Positions 26,549 to 36,606 of a DNA stretch of 64,000 nt are shown piece after piece (position 1 is the stretch's first letter; each line of letters opens with the position of its first letter). Made by a program: the position numbers and the translations under genes. Below the pieces are notes generated by a model, which saw nothing but the letters and a program-made list of their open reading frames with translations, was not told the origin of the DNA and did not search any database. Origin of the DNA: Rhodococcus sp. SMB37 (GTDB lineage: Bacteria > Actinomycetota > Actinomycetes > Mycobacteriales > Mycobacteriaceae); NCBI RefSeq assembly GCF_004345605.1, contig NZ_SLVY01000007.1, positions 203,414 through 267,413 on the forward strand, read 5' to 3'.

Positions 26549-28075
26549 ATGACGCCTGCGAGATCGACCACATCGACGTCCGAGGAGACCGAACGCAAGT
26601 ACACGGCGACACCCGACCAGAATCTGCCCGATCTGTCGGGAATTGCGGGAGTCACGTCGATCGACGTCGACACGGTCGACCTGTCTGCTCAATACTTCGA
26701 CACCTCCGACCTGCAGTTGCTGCGGTCGAAGATCACCCTTCGCCGTCGCGAAGGCGGCGACGACGCGGGCTGGCATTCGAAACTTCCCGCTGGTGGCGAC
26801 AGCAGGACCGAGCTTCATCACCCGTTCGCGGCCGATCATCCCACCGACGTGGTGCCCGATGCACTGCTCGGCCTGCTCCGGGGGGTCCGACGGAACCGCC
26901 CTGTAGCTCTCGCCGCGCTTCTGAACACACGACGCCACCGGCATCGGCTCCGCGGGACCGACGGTTCGCTGCTCGCGGAAGTGGTCCTCGACGACGTGAC
27001 CGCGATCCGCAGCGTCGACGACGCCGAACCGCAGTGGCGGGAGATCGAGGTCGAACTCGGGCCGGAGGCCGATCTCTCGATCCTGGATGCCGTCGAGGAG
27101 CTCCTCGTCGCGCAGGGCATCACACGCTCCCCCAGTCCGTCGAAGGTGCACCGGGTACTCGGCGATCTCATCCCGGCCCCCGAACACCTTCGCGGTACCG
27201 CCGGATATCTGCGCGACTATCTCGCACATGAACGACAGACGCTGCTGATGTCCGACATCGCCGTACGCCGCGACGCGCCCGATGCCGTGCACAGCATGCG
27301 CAAAGCGGCCCGCCGCCTCCGCAGCGCCCTGCAGACCTACGCCGACGATTTCGCGATCGACACCGCACTCGTCGAGGAACTGCGCTGGCTCGGAAGGTGT
27401 CTGAGCCCATCCCGCGACCTCGAGGTCCAGCACGAACGTCTCGCCGATCGGGTCGCGGAGATCAGCGTCGAGCAGTATCGCGAGGCCACACGTGCGCGCA
27501 TCGACGAGTACTTCACAGCCAAGTCGGTTGCGGCGCGCTCCGAAGCGATCACCACCCTCGACTCCGATCGGTATCTGGCGCTGATCGACAATCTCGACAC
27601 ACTGATCGACGAACTGTCCTCCGTGCCGAAGAAACGGGACAAGCAACGCCGGCCCAAGCCCGCAAAGCTCGCCGGGTCGATCGAGAGCCTCGCCAAGAAG
27701 GTGTCGAAGCGTGTGAACCGGGTGGCCGAGGCCCCCGACGACGCCGAGCGCGACGAACGGATGCATCGCGCACGCAAGGGGTCGAAGCGGCTGCGCTACG
27801 CGATCGAGGTGATCGCGCCGCTGCACCCGAAACGCGCCGAGCACGCGCTCGACCGGTTCGACGAGTTCCAGGATTTGCTGGGTGAGTTCCAGGACTCGGT
27901 GGTCGCCCGCGACCATCTGCTCGACATCGTGTCCGAGCAAGGGCACTCCGCCGAGTCCAGTTTCGGTCTCGGTGTTCTGCACCGGCTCGAAGCGGAGATC
28001 GGCGTGCAACAGGCCGTACACCTCGAGTCGGCATGGAAGAAGGCATACAAGTCCGCCCGTACGTTGTGGCGCTGA
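26549..28075 (+). CDS. CYTH and CHAD domain protein (polyphosphate-linked)
   Basis: A 508-residue protein. An N-terminal CYTH triphosphate tunnel domain (about 12-200: EETERKYTA, QYFDTSDLQLLRSKITLRRR, WHSKLP, WREIEVELG) joins a C-terminal CHAD helical domain (about 215-508) with its conserved basic-His pairs (DAVHSMRKAARRLRSAL and RMHRARKGSKRLRYAIE). CHAD binds inorganic polyphosphate; CYTH enzymes hydrolyse triphosphates. The ATG at 26549 follows GGAGGA. It is probably linked to polyphosphate or triphosphate metabolism. Confidence 0.92.
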   Translation: MTPARSTTSTSEETERKYTATPDQNLPDLSGIAGVTSIDVDTVDLSAQYFDTSDLQLLRSKITLRRREGGDDAGWHSKLPAGGDSRTELHHPFAADHPTDVVPDALLGLLRGVRRNRPVALAALLNTRRHRHRLRGTDGSLLAEVVLDDVTAIRSVDDAEPQWREIEVELGPEADLSILDAVEELLVAQGITRSPSPSKVHRVLGDLIPAPEHLRGTAGYLRDYLAHERQTLLMSDIAVRRDAPDAVHSMRKAARRLRSALQTYADDFAIDTALVEELRWLGRCLSPSRDLEVQHERLADRVAEISVEQYREATRARIDEYFTAKSVAARSEAITTLDSDRYLALIDNLDTLIDELSSVPKKRDKQRRPKPAKLAGSIESLAKKVSKRVNRVAEAPDDAERDERMHRARKGSKRLRYAIEVIAPLHPKRAEHALDRFDEFQDLLGEFQDSVVARDHLLDIVSEQGHSAESSFGLGVLHRLEAEIGVQQAVHLESAWKKAYKSARTLWR

Positions 28076-28208
28076 ATCGGGACCTACGACCCTGTCGGGA
28101 AGCGCCGACATTCCCGGGTATGCGCCGGATTCGCATGGCGTAACGTGACATCCGTAGCCGATCGGTCGCCCGTCCCCGCAGGTCGCCGTACAAGTGAAGG
28201 AGACATCG

Positions 28209-29102
28209 ATGAGCACACCGAGCACAAGCAAGGCCGTCGTTGCAGGCGTCGACGGTTCCGAGACCGCCGCGGCAGCCGCCCGGTGGGCAGGCGCCCTGGC
28301 CGCGCGCCTCGACGCGCCCCTCAAGCTCGTTCATTCGCTGCCCAGCGAAGGGATCTTCTACAGCGAAGCTGCTGTGCTGATCCAGTCCCAGATGATCGAC
28401 CAGCTCGAGAAGGACGGTAAGCAGGTCCTCTCCGACGTCGCCGATCTCGTTCGCGCCGACAATCCCGGCCTAGAGGTGCAGAGCTTCATCGGCCCCGGGC
28501 CCGCCGCCACCTCCCTTCTCGAGGCCGCCGAAGACGCTCGCGTCCTCGTCATGGGCGCCACGGGAGCGGGCAAGGTCGAGAACTTCCTGCTCGGCTCGAC
28601 GGTCGTACGCGTCTCCAACCACGCACCGTGCCCGGTGGTGGTGTGGCGGGGCGACACCACCGATCCGCTTCCCAGCACCAAGCCTATCGTCGTGGGCGTG
28701 GATGGAAGCGAACTCTCCGCTGCGGCAGTGGAATACGCGTTCGAGTACGCACAGACCCTCGGGGCACCGCTCTCGGCCGTGCACTCGTGGATCGGCGACG
28801 CCGCACTCGGTGTCGGTGCCACCGCCGCGCTGGTCGACTGGAAGGCTGTGGAGGAGTCGGAGTCGGCCGTGCTCGCCGAGTCCCTCGCAGGTCTGCACGA
28901 GAAGTATCCGGACGTCGAGGTCAGCCGCGTCATCGATCGCGGACCGGCCGCGAAGGTGCTGCTGAATCACCTGCAGGATGCGCAGCTCGCCGTCGTCGGC
29001 AGCCACGGTCGGGGCCAGTTCGCCGCCGCCCTGCTCGGCTCCACCAGCCAGAACCTTCTGCACAACGCGCCCTGCCCTGTTCTGGTCGCACGCAGGCCCT
29101 GA
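28209..29102 (+). CDS. Universal stress protein, tandem Usp domains
   Basis: A 297-residue protein with two Usp folds (about 8-145 and 155-297). Each has the ATP-binding G-x2-G-x9-G-(S/T) motif: VMGATGAGKVENFLLGSTVV in the first and VVGSHGRGQFAAALLGSTSQ in the second. This is the actinobacterial type induced under hypoxia or stationary phase. Start at the ATG 28209, preceded by GAAGGAG. A strong terminator follows. Confidence 0.93.
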   Translation: MSTPSTSKAVVAGVDGSETAAAAARWAGALAARLDAPLKLVHSLPSEGIFYSEAAVLIQSQMIDQLEKDGKQVLSDVADLVRADNPGLEVQSFIGPGPAATSLLEAAEDARVLVMGATGAGKVENFLLGSTVVRVSNHAPCPVVVWRGDTTDPLPSTKPIVVGVDGSELSAAAVEYAFEYAQTLGAPLSAVHSWIGDAALGVGATAALVDWKAVEESESAVLAESLAGLHEKYPDVEVSRVIDRGPAAKVLLNHLQDAQLAVVGSHGRGQFAAALLGSTSQNLLHNAPCPVLVARRP

Positions 29103-29121
29103 CCGAGCACCGAACGAAGAC

Positions 29122-29162
29122 GATCAGGCCCACGCCCCACTACGGGGCGTGGGCCTGATGCG
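29122..29162. terminator. Bidirectional terminator between usp and VIT genes
   Basis: An 18-base perfect stem (29122-29139 with 29145-29162) and a 5-base loop ACTAC, between two convergent genes that end at 29102 and 29171. Confidence 0.8.
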
Positions 29163-29170
29163 CGAATCGT

Positions 29171-29914
29171 TCAGAGTGCAACGCCGAATGCAGCGCCGAG
29201 TCCGTAGGTCACCGCCATGGCGAGCGCGCCCCCGAGCACGACGCGTACCACCGCGCGTCCCGGTCGCGCGCCACCCAGCCAGGCACCGACCGATCCGGTC
29301 GCGGCGAGCGCGAGCAACACCGCCACGAACGTCACTGGGATACGAACAGATTCGGTTACGAACACGATCATCAGAAGCGGCGCCAACGCACCCGTCGTAA
29401 ATGCGACCGCAGACGACAGCGCCGCGACCCACGGGTTCGCGAGCTCGGTCGGATCGATCCCCAGCTCGATCTCCGCGTGAGCGCGAAGAGCGTTGCGAGC
29501 GGTCAGTTCCTCCGCAGCCGAATGCGCAGTGGCCCTCGACAGCCCCTTGCTCTCGAGCAAGCCGGTCAGTTCTTCGAGTTCCGCTTCGGGCATCGCCTCG
29601 AGCTCGCGGCGTTCGGTCCGCAACGCGGCTCGTTCGGTGTCGCGCTGCGCACTCACCGACACATACTCCCCCAGCGCCATCGAGACCGCACCCGCAGCCA
29701 GCCCCGCCACACCGGCAACGAGAATCGTCGACCGGTCTGTGGTGGCTGCGGCAATGCCGACGACCAGGCCGGCGGTGGAGACGATTCCGTCGTTCGCTCC
29801 GAGCACCCCTGCCCGCAACCAGTTCAGCTTGGTGGCCAGACCACTGGTGTGCGGCTCTGCGGCATGGTCGGGCACTGACTCCGGTATCGACATGATCGCC
29901 AGAGTAGAACTCAC
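29171..29914 (-). CDS. VIT1/CCC1 family transporter (Fe/Mn)
   Basis: A 247-residue membrane protein. The first helix region has the family signature LRAGVLGANDGIVSTAGLVVG; then AVSMALGEYVSVSAQRDTER, a cytosolic helical metal-binding loop of about 80 residues with many Glu (MPEAELEELTGLLESKGL), and three C-terminal helices. VIT1/CCC1 proteins move Fe2+ or Mn2+ out of the cytosol. The GTG at 29914 has GGAAG six bases upstream; an ATG seven codons in is an alternative. Confidence 0.9.
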   Translation of the reverse strand: MSSTLAIMSIPESVPDHAAEPHTSGLATKLNWLRAGVLGANDGIVSTAGLVVGIAAATTDRSTILVAGVAGLAAGAVSMALGEYVSVSAQRDTERAALRTERRELEAMPEAELEELTGLLESKGLSRATAHSAAEELTARNALRAHAEIELGIDPTELANPWVAALSSAVAFTTGALAPLLMIVFVTESVRIPVTFVAVLLALAATGSVGAWLGGARPGRAVVRVVLGGALAMAVTYGLGAAFGVAL

Positions 29915-29946
29915 AGGCCGCTTCCGATAGAACGGCCAGGCTCACC

Positions 29947-31422
29947 TCACCAGGGTCCGCAGCCGAGTTCCCGTTCGAGCCAGTCGGTGTCGGGTGACCC
30001 TCCCCCGGTCGTGTCGAGGACCACAGCACCCGGCCACCCGTCGCGTCGCTGCAGTTGATCGTCGAGTACCGCGGCCGTCGCATCGGAAGCATCGTCTCCG
30101 CGTGCGGTACGAGATTCGATGCGCTGCACCAGTACCTCCCGATCGGCTGTGCATTCGATCTCGATCAGATCTGCGGTCGTCGAAGCCGCGACCTCCCCCG
30201 CAGTGCGACGATGCTCTTCCGACAGCCACGTCGCGTCGAGCACCACCGATTCGCCCCGCGCAATGAGCTCGCCGGCTCGGCGACACAGTTCCCGGTACGT
30301 CGCCTCGGTGCTCTCCGCCGTGTACAGACCCGAGCCGATTCCGTCACCGGTGCGTTCGGTCGGGGCCATCCCGGCGAGTTCTTTGCGAATCACGTCACTT
30401 CGCAGGACGGTCGCCCGGAGATGGTGTCCGATCGTCCGCGCCAGCGTTGACTTCCCGGTTGCAGCAACACCACCGACGAGGACCAGCCGCACCCGCCCGC
30501 GGTCCAAGTTGCGGGCGACCTGTGCAAGGAATCCGAGGGCCACTTCGCGTGAGGCAATGTCTCCCTGCTCGTGGCGTAACGCAGTCACCTTGGCGCGCAC
30601 CAATGCCCGGTAGGCGATGTAGTGGTGCACCAGCGACGCGGGAGGGCGGTCGTCCGCATGGGTGGCGTACGCAGCGAGCAAGGTGCGCGCCGCATCGAGA
30701 TCGTCCAGGCGTTCGAAATCCATTGCGAGAAAAGCAAGGTCGAGGGTCGTGTCTCCGTAGCGCAGTTCGTCGTCGAATTCGAGGCAGTCGATGATGCGGG
30801 CGCCGTCGTCCATACAGAAGATGTCGTCGCAGAGCATGTCTCCGTGCCCGTCGACCGCCCGGCCGGCCGCAATGCGCTCGTCGAACAACGCCGTACGTCC
30901 CAGCAGGTAACGCTCGGACGCGGCGCGGATCCGAGTCAGGGTGGGCCCGGCCTCCCGGCCTACCTTCAGACGGTCGAGATGATCGAGGCTCAGCCGCCAC
31001 AGTTCGGCGACGAATTCCACAGTTGCGCACCGATCGATGTCCTGGCCGTGCGGCGACGCCGCATGCAACGCGGCAACCTGCCGTGCCACGTCTTCGACAG
31101 CCGCGCCGACGTCTTCACCCCGTTCGATCAATGCCGCCATACGCCGTTCGTCGGGAAGTCTCTTCATGACGACGAAGTGCTCACAGACCTCCCCGCCCGG
31201 ATCGTGCATGTCGGCCACGCCGAGATACACGTCCGGGGCGAGGCGCCGGTTGAGTTCCACCTCGCGGTGGCAGATCCACTCCCGCGCAGCGCGCGTGCGA
31301 TTGTCGAGAAAACCCAGATCGAGTGGCTTCTTCATCTTGTGCACTCGATCACCGACGAAGAACACCACCGAACTGTGGGTTTCCCGCATCGACGCGTACG
31401 CGGTCTCTGCTTGCCCGTTCAC
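29947..31422 (-). CDS. Bifunctional APH-like/P-loop kinase protein
   Basis: A 491-residue two-domain protein. The N-terminal 320 residues are an aminoglycoside-phosphotransferase-like fold (VDGHGDMLCDDIFCMDDG, IIDCLEFDDELRYGDTTLDL). The C-terminal 170 residues are an AAA/gluconate-kinase-like P-loop domain with Walker A VGGVAATGKSTLARTIG and VVLDATWLSEEHRR. Proteins of this fusion are common in actinobacteria near stress genes; the substrate is unknown. Monocistronic, divergent from plsB. Confidence 0.87.
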   Translation of the reverse strand: MNGQAETAYASMRETHSSVVFFVGDRVHKMKKPLDLGFLDNRTRAAREWICHREVELNRRLAPDVYLGVADMHDPGGEVCEHFVVMKRLPDERRMAALIERGEDVGAAVEDVARQVAALHAASPHGQDIDRCATVEFVAELWRLSLDHLDRLKVGREAGPTLTRIRAASERYLLGRTALFDERIAAGRAVDGHGDMLCDDIFCMDDGARIIDCLEFDDELRYGDTTLDLAFLAMDFERLDDLDAARTLLAAYATHADDRPPASLVHHYIAYRALVRAKVTALRHEQGDIASREVALGFLAQVARNLDRGRVRLVLVGGVAATGKSTLARTIGHHLRATVLRSDVIRKELAGMAPTERTGDGIGSGLYTAESTEATYRELCRRAGELIARGESVVLDATWLSEEHRRTAGEVAASTTADLIEIECTADREVLVQRIESRTARGDDASDATAAVLDDQLQRRDGWPGAVVLDTTGGGSPDTDWLERELGCGPW

Positions 31423-31579
31423 TGCGCACCTCTCGTGTCGTTCTGCAGTCTTCTGGTCCTACTGTGCCCGCATCTCGCGGTTCGTGTACCGGAGCCGCAC
31501 AGTGACTTGCGCCGTTGCGCCTGAGCGTCCCGCCCGAAAGCGGTAGTTTGCTGTCGAGTGGATATCGGACAGGGGAACA

Positions 31580-33973
31580 ATGAGTATCGACAGGGAGTCC
31601 AACGTCAACGAGGACAGCACCGCCGGGAAAGGCCGAGTCGTCATCCTGTCCGCAGCGAGGACGAAGATCGAACGTGAACTCCTGAACCGATGGTGCAACT
31701 CGGCGGATGTCCCCGCCGAGTACCGCGGGCCCGGCCGCCCCGACGTCCTGGACCTCGACTCACGTGTCCTCGCCTCCACGCTCTCCGACCGAACCGACGA
31801 TCCGCTCCTGCTCCCCGTCCGAGTGGTGTGGCTCCCTTCCGAACGCGACGGGGCCCGTCGCGCACGCTTCTCGGATGTGCTCGCACTGACCAACCCCCGC
31901 AACCCCAACGTCCTGATCCAGAAGTGGCTGGTCGGCAGGTCCTCCGACCGGTATCGCATCGTCGTGGCAGCACCCGCACGCCTCGACGACCTTCGTGAGC
32001 AGCTTGCCGCCGAGGAACACGGCCGGGTTCCGGATGCGGCGTCCCTCGCGCGGTACGTGACTCGTCGCGCCGTGGTCGCGCTCGAGCGTGCCGAACGCGC
32101 GGTCATCGGCGACCGATACAAGGTGCCCCGGCTCGTTGCCGCACAGATCATGGATCAGCCGTCGTTCCGGCGACGTCTCGACACCATCTCCACCGACGAG
32201 CACCTTTCCCGCGACGAAGTCGACGCACGAGCCCGCGATGCATTGGATGAGCTCGTGGCGGTGCAGTCACGCCTGGTCACGGACCTCTTCACGCAGGCCA
32301 TGCGGCCACTGCATTCATCGGCGTGGACGGTGCATGCCGACGACTCCGGGCTGGAGTCTCTGCGCGAGCTCAATCGCACGCATCCACTGGTGTTCCTGCC
32401 GTCCCACCGCTCGTACGCCGACGCGTTCGTCCTGGGCAGCATCCTGGCCGATCACGACTTCCCCGGTAACCACCTGATGGGCGGTGCCAACCTCACGTTC
32501 TGGCCGATCGGCCCCATCGCACGTCGCACAGGCACCGTGTTCATCCGGCGGAGTTTCGGGAACGACACGGTGTACAAGGCGGCGTTGGAGGAGTACTTCG
32601 CGTTTCTGCTGAGCAAACGATTCAATCTCGAGTGGTACTTCGAAGGAGGCCGCACTCGCACCGGCAAACTCCGCCGGCCGCGCTACGGTCTCCTCAACTA
32701 CGTCGCAAACGCCATCCGTAGTGGTCGTGTCGACGACGCGATGCTGGTACCTGTGTCGATCACCTACGAGGGGCTCGCCGAGGTCGCGGCCGTGGCTGCC
32801 GAGCAGACCGGCGCCCCGAAGAAGCCCGAGGGTCTGAGGTGGCTGGCGAATTATGCCCGCAATCAGCAGCGCAGTGCCGGCAACGTCTACGTGCAGTTCG
32901 GCACACCGTTGTCGATGAGAGCGCAGCTCGCGGCGGGCGGGGATCCTGACCTGTCGGATTCGTGGGCAGAGGAGGGCGCAGCTCCCGACCCCGCAGTCCG
33001 GGAGGGTCTGCAGCGCAAGGCCATGCAGAAGGTGGCATTCGAAGTGGCGGTGGGTATCAACCGCACTACCCCGGTCACCGTGAACAGTCTTGTCACCCTG
33101 GCCCTGCTCGGGGTCCGCGACCGGGCGCTCACGCTCGACGAAGTGCGCGCCGTGGTCGCGCCGGTCCGCAGCTATCTCGACGCCCGCGGTGCCCCGCAGG
33201 GTGAAGTGGGGCTCCTCGATCACGAGGGTGGACTCGCCCAGGTCCTCGCGGCGCTGACCGACGCCGGTGTCGTGACGACGTACTCCGGGGGCGACGAGGC
33301 GGTGTACTCGATCCAACCGGGTCAGCATCTCGTCGCCGCGTTCTATCGCAACAGCGGTATCCACTGGTTCGTCAACCGCTCGATCCTCGAACTTGCTGTG
33401 CTCTTCGTCCATGAACATCCCAGCGACAATCCGGTGCTTACGGCGTGGTACGAAGCGAAGAAGCTGCGCGACCTGCTCAAGTTCGAATTCTTCTTCCCCG
33501 ACCGCGACACCTTCGAATCGGAGTTGCGGGCGGAAGTGGAGCTCCTCGTCCCCGAATGGGAGTGGGGAACGCCACTTCCTTCAGAGGGTCGGGCACTCAA
33601 CGCGCTGGTCGAGGGCGGGCTCTTCATGTCGCACCGCACATTGCGCTCGCTCTTCGACGCGCAGCTCGTCGTCGCCGAGCGGCTGGCGCGCAGGGATCCT
33701 ACGCTCGAGGTCGATCGCGATGCATTTCTCGACGAGTGTGTCGCGGTGGGTCGGCAGATGCTGTTGCAAGGCCGGTTGCACGGTTCGGAGTCCGTATCCT
33801 CGGAACTGTTCGCAACAGCTTTGGAGCTGGCGCGCAACCGCGGGCTTCTCGACCGAGACGACGACTCGGTCGCGCAGAAGCGTCGCGAGTTCGCGTCGCA
33901 GCTGCTTGCCGTCGGTGAGCGGGTCGCGTTGGCCGAGTCACTCGACGTGTCGAACAGGAAGGCGGAGCGGTGA
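31580..33973 (+). CDS. Glycerol-3-phosphate 1-O-acyltransferase
   Basis: A 797-residue PlsB-type enzyme that acylates glycerol 3-phosphate at the first carbon, the entry to phospholipid and triacylglycerol synthesis. The acyltransferase blocks are FLPSHRSYADAFVLGSI (HX4D), GTVFIRRSFGND, WYFEGGRTRTGKLRRPRYG and LVPVSITYEG. It has the long N- and C-terminal helical regions of the PlsB family and matches the usual length. Its TGA overlaps the GTG of the next gene, so the first two acyl transfers are encoded together. Confidence 0.94.
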   Translation: MSIDRESNVNEDSTAGKGRVVILSAARTKIERELLNRWCNSADVPAEYRGPGRPDVLDLDSRVLASTLSDRTDDPLLLPVRVVWLPSERDGARRARFSDVLALTNPRNPNVLIQKWLVGRSSDRYRIVVAAPARLDDLREQLAAEEHGRVPDAASLARYVTRRAVVALERAERAVIGDRYKVPRLVAAQIMDQPSFRRRLDTISTDEHLSRDEVDARARDALDELVAVQSRLVTDLFTQAMRPLHSSAWTVHADDSGLESLRELNRTHPLVFLPSHRSYADAFVLGSILADHDFPGNHLMGGANLTFWPIGPIARRTGTVFIRRSFGNDTVYKAALEEYFAFLLSKRFNLEWYFEGGRTRTGKLRRPRYGLLNYVANAIRSGRVDDAMLVPVSITYEGLAEVAAVAAEQTGAPKKPEGLRWLANYARNQQRSAGNVYVQFGTPLSMRAQLAAGGDPDLSDSWAEEGAAPDPAVREGLQRKAMQKVAFEVAVGINRTTPVTVNSLVTLALLGVRDRALTLDEVRAVVAPVRSYLDARGAPQGEVGLLDHEGGLAQVLAALTDAGVVTTYSGGDEAVYSIQPGQHLVAAFYRNSGIHWFVNRSILELAVLFVHEHPSDNPVLTAWYEAKKLRDLLKFEFFFPDRDTFESELRAEVELLVPEWEWGTPLPSEGRALNALVEGGLFMSHRTLRSLFDAQLVVAERLARRDPTLEVDRDAFLDECVAVGRQMLLQGRLHGSESVSSELFATALELARNRGLLDRDDDSVAQKRREFASQLLAVGERVALAESLDVSNRKAER

Positions 33974-35400
33974 ACATCGAGCAGGCACTGCACAGGGTGC
34001 GGACAGGGCCACAGGGCCCCGAGGTGGCTGCGTTCTTCGACTTCGACGGCACCATCGTGCACGGTTTCTCGGGGTTGCATTTCTTCCGCGACCGGCTCCT
34101 CGCAGGCAAGGTGACCGCGGCCGAACTCGCGTCGACCATGGTCAACGGTTTGCGCGGAACCGACAGCGAAGCCGATTTCGAGCGCTTCGTCGCGGTCGCG
34201 TTCAAGGCGTGGCGCGGCCACAGCGAGGAAGAACTGTACGAGATCGGGCAACGCTTGTTCATGTCGACGATCGCCGGTCATCTGTACCCCGAGGCGTGGC
34301 AGCTCATCGGGGCGCACCAGAATGCCGGCCACACCGTCGTGATCGCGTCGTCGGCGTCGCGCTACCAGATCCAGGCAGCGGCCGACGCACTCGGCGTGGA
34401 GCATGTACTGTTCACTCCGCTCGAGGTGGTCGACGGCGTGCTGACCGGAAGGGTCGATGGAAAGTCGTTGTGGCGCAGCGGGAAAGCCGATGCCACACAC
34501 GCATTCATCGACGAGCACGGGATCGACGGTCCACGTAGCTACACCTACTCCAACGGTGGTGAGGACGCCGAGTTCCTCGCCACGACCGGGAACCCGACCG
34601 CGACCAACCCCGACGGCACGCTCGACCGGATCGCACGCGAACGCAAGTGGCCCATCCTGCGGTTCCGACCGCGAGGCACGCCGGGAGTGAAGGAAGCGGT
34701 GCGCACCGCCGCCGCCTACGGCGGAATCGTCGGTTCGGTCTGGACGGGGCTCGGGCTCGGGCTGGTCAATCGCAGCCGCAAGGTTGCGCTCGACTCGATC
34801 ATGAACATCGGATCCGACGTGTCGCTCGCGCTCGCAGGTATCGACGTGCGGGTGCGCGGAGAAGCCAATGCGTGGGAACACCGCCCGGCGGTGTTCATCT
34901 TCAACCATCAGAGTCAGCTCGACCCGGTGCTCCTCGCCAAGGTGCTGCGCCACGACTTCACCGGCATCACGAAGAAGGAGATGGCGACCGACCCATTGTT
35001 CGGTCCGCTGTTGCGTTTCGCCGGTGCCACCTTCGTCGACCGCGGCAACACCGAACGCGCCGTGGAGGCGCTGGCACCCGTGGTGGACACCCTGCGGCAG
35101 GGCACCTCGGTCATCATTGCGCCGGAGGGCACTCGCTCTCCCACACCGCAGATCGGGCCGTTCAAGAAGGGCGCTTTCCGCATCGCTATGCAGGCGCAGG
35201 TCCCGGTCGTTCCCGTGGTGATCCGCAATGCCGGGGAGATGCTGTGGAAGCACTCGACCCTGCTCCGGTCGGGCACCGTCGACGTCGCGGTACTCGACCC
35301 CATCGATGTGAGTGAGTGGCGCGTCTCCGATCTCGACACGCACATCACCGCAGTCGAGGACCTGTACCGAAAGACCCTCACGGACTGGCCGACCGCGTAG
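33970..35400 (+). CDS. HAD phosphatase/1-acylglycerol-3-phosphate acyltransferase fusion
   Basis: A 476-residue fusion. The N-terminal 250 residues form a HAD-IB domain (AAFFDFDGTIVHGF; VIASSASRYQIQAAADALG; YTYSNGGEDAEFL). The C-terminal 200 residues are a PlsC acyltransferase (FIFNHQSQLDPVLL, ATFVDRGN, IAPEGTRSPTPQIGPFKKG). Similar fusions exist in mycobacteria (Rv2483c type, from memory). It probably performs the second acylation, and the phosphatase half may process an intermediate. GTG start overlapping plsB. Confidence 0.93.
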   Translation: MNIEQALHRVRTGPQGPEVAAFFDFDGTIVHGFSGLHFFRDRLLAGKVTAAELASTMVNGLRGTDSEADFERFVAVAFKAWRGHSEEELYEIGQRLFMSTIAGHLYPEAWQLIGAHQNAGHTVVIASSASRYQIQAAADALGVEHVLFTPLEVVDGVLTGRVDGKSLWRSGKADATHAFIDEHGIDGPRSYTYSNGGEDAEFLATTGNPTATNPDGTLDRIARERKWPILRFRPRGTPGVKEAVRTAAAYGGIVGSVWTGLGLGLVNRSRKVALDSIMNIGSDVSLALAGIDVRVRGEANAWEHRPAVFIFNHQSQLDPVLLAKVLRHDFTGITKKEMATDPLFGPLLRFAGATFVDRGNTERAVEALAPVVDTLRQGTSVIIAPEGTRSPTPQIGPFKKGAFRIAMQAQVPVVPVVIRNAGEMLWKHSTLLRSGTVDVAVLDPIDVSEWRVSDLDTHITAVEDLYRKTLTDWPTA

Positions 35401-36606
35401 ATGACGGACGACGACACCCCCGACGAGCAGGCAACGAACGGCGCCGACGCGAGTGACTCCACCGACACGAGTGACACCGACACGACAGGCCGGGCGAGCA
35501 ACAAGGACTCGAGCAAAGGCAACGAGGACTCCGGCAAGAGCAACGGCAACGGCAACGGTTCTGCTCTCACCCCGAAGCGGCGTCGCTACCTGAAGTGGAT
35601 CGTCGGCGCCCTGCTCGTGGTGGTCCTCACCGTCGAGGTGATCCTCGTGTGGCCGGAGCTGACCGACGGCGTCAGCGGTCTCGGCCACCTGTACTGGTGG
35701 TGGGTGATCGCCGCGATCCTCGCCTCGGTTGCGGAGATGACCAGTTTCGCGAGCGTGCAACGCACGCTGCTGTCCGCCGCAGATGTGAAGGTGACTCTTC
35801 GCCAATCACTGGCCGTAGCGCTCGCGTCGAACTCGATGAGCGTGACCCTGCCGGGTGGCCCCGTCGTGGGAACCACCTTCACCTACCGGCAGATGCGCAA
35901 GTGGGGAGCGGCCCCCGTCATCGCAACGTGGCAGCTCGTGATGGCCGGTCTGCTCCAGGCCGCGGGGCTCGCGCTCCTCGGGCTCGTGGGTGCTCTCATG
36001 ATCGGCGCCACCACGAACCCGTTCTCGCTCATCTTCTCCATCGGTGGCCTCGCCGCGTTCCTGGTGCTCATCCAGTACGCGGCCAGCAACCCCGGTTCGC
36101 TCGAGTCTATCGGCCTGATCTCACTGCGAGGGCTCAACCGGCTCAGGAAGAAGCCGGCCGATGCCGGCTCACGGGCGTGGCGCAAGATCGTCGATCAGAT
36201 CGGTGCCGTGAAACTCGATCGCCCGCATGCCGCACGTGCCTTCGGCTGGTCGCTGTTCAATTGGGTATGCGACGGCGCATGCCTCGCGTTCGCCGCCTAC
36301 GCCGTCGGAGGCACACCCAGCCTCGCCGGTATCGCCGTCGCCTACGCCGCCGGAACCGCGACGAGCCGTGCGATTCCATTACTGCCCGCGGGCCTCGGTG
36401 TGATGGACGCGGTGCTCGTCCCCGCCCTCACGGCAAGCGGAATGTCCGGCGCGGAGGCTCTGTCGGCGGTGCTTGTGTATCGCCTGGTCAGCTTCGTGCT
36501 GATCGCCGTCATCGGATGGATCGTGTTTGCCTTGCGCTACCGCGGCGCACCGGACGACGAGGACGACGACCCGGGTCCGGGACTCGACAAACTGTGGCAG
36601 GACTGA
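35401..36606 (+). CDS. UPF0104/LPG-synthase-like flippase domain protein
   Basis: A 401-residue integral membrane protein with about eight helices after a 60-residue acidic, Ser/Thr/Asn-rich cytosolic N-terminus (DASDSTDTSDTD). The family mark PLLPAGLGVMDAVLVPALTA lies near residue 330, matching the lysylphosphatidylglycerol-synthase transmembrane domain family (UPF0104, YbhN-like). The ATG is immediately after the stop of the acyltransferase gene, making a three-gene set. Lipid transport across the membrane is a plausible, unproven role. Confidence 0.86.
   Translation: MTDDDTPDEQATNGADASDSTDTSDTDTTGRASNKDSSKGNEDSGKSNGNGNGSALTPKRRRYLKWIVGALLVVVLTVEVILVWPELTDGVSGLGHLYWWWVIAAILASVAEMTSFASVQRTLLSAADVKVTLRQSLAVALASNSMSVTLPGGPVVGTTFTYRQMRKWGAAPVIATWQLVMAGLLQAAGLALLGLVGALMIGATTNPFSLIFSIGGLAAFLVLIQYAASNPGSLESIGLISLRGLNRLRKKPADAGSRAWRKIVDQIGAVKLDRPHAARAFGWSLFNWVCDGACLAFAAYAVGGTPSLAGIAVAYAAGTATSRAIPLLPAGLGVMDAVLVPALTASGMSGAEALSAVLVYRLVSFVLIAVIGWIVFALRYRGAPDDEDDDPGPGLDKLWQD

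Noticed and set aside
26399..28324. Minus-strand frame of 641 codons opposite the CYTH-CHAD gene
   Set aside because: Shadow frame without any family motif, while the plus strand has conserved CYTH and CHAD blocks.
33343..35805. Minus-strand frame of 820 codons opposite plsB and the HAD-PlsC fusion
   Set aside because: Shadow of two genes with clear catalytic motifs; no domain in the minus frame.
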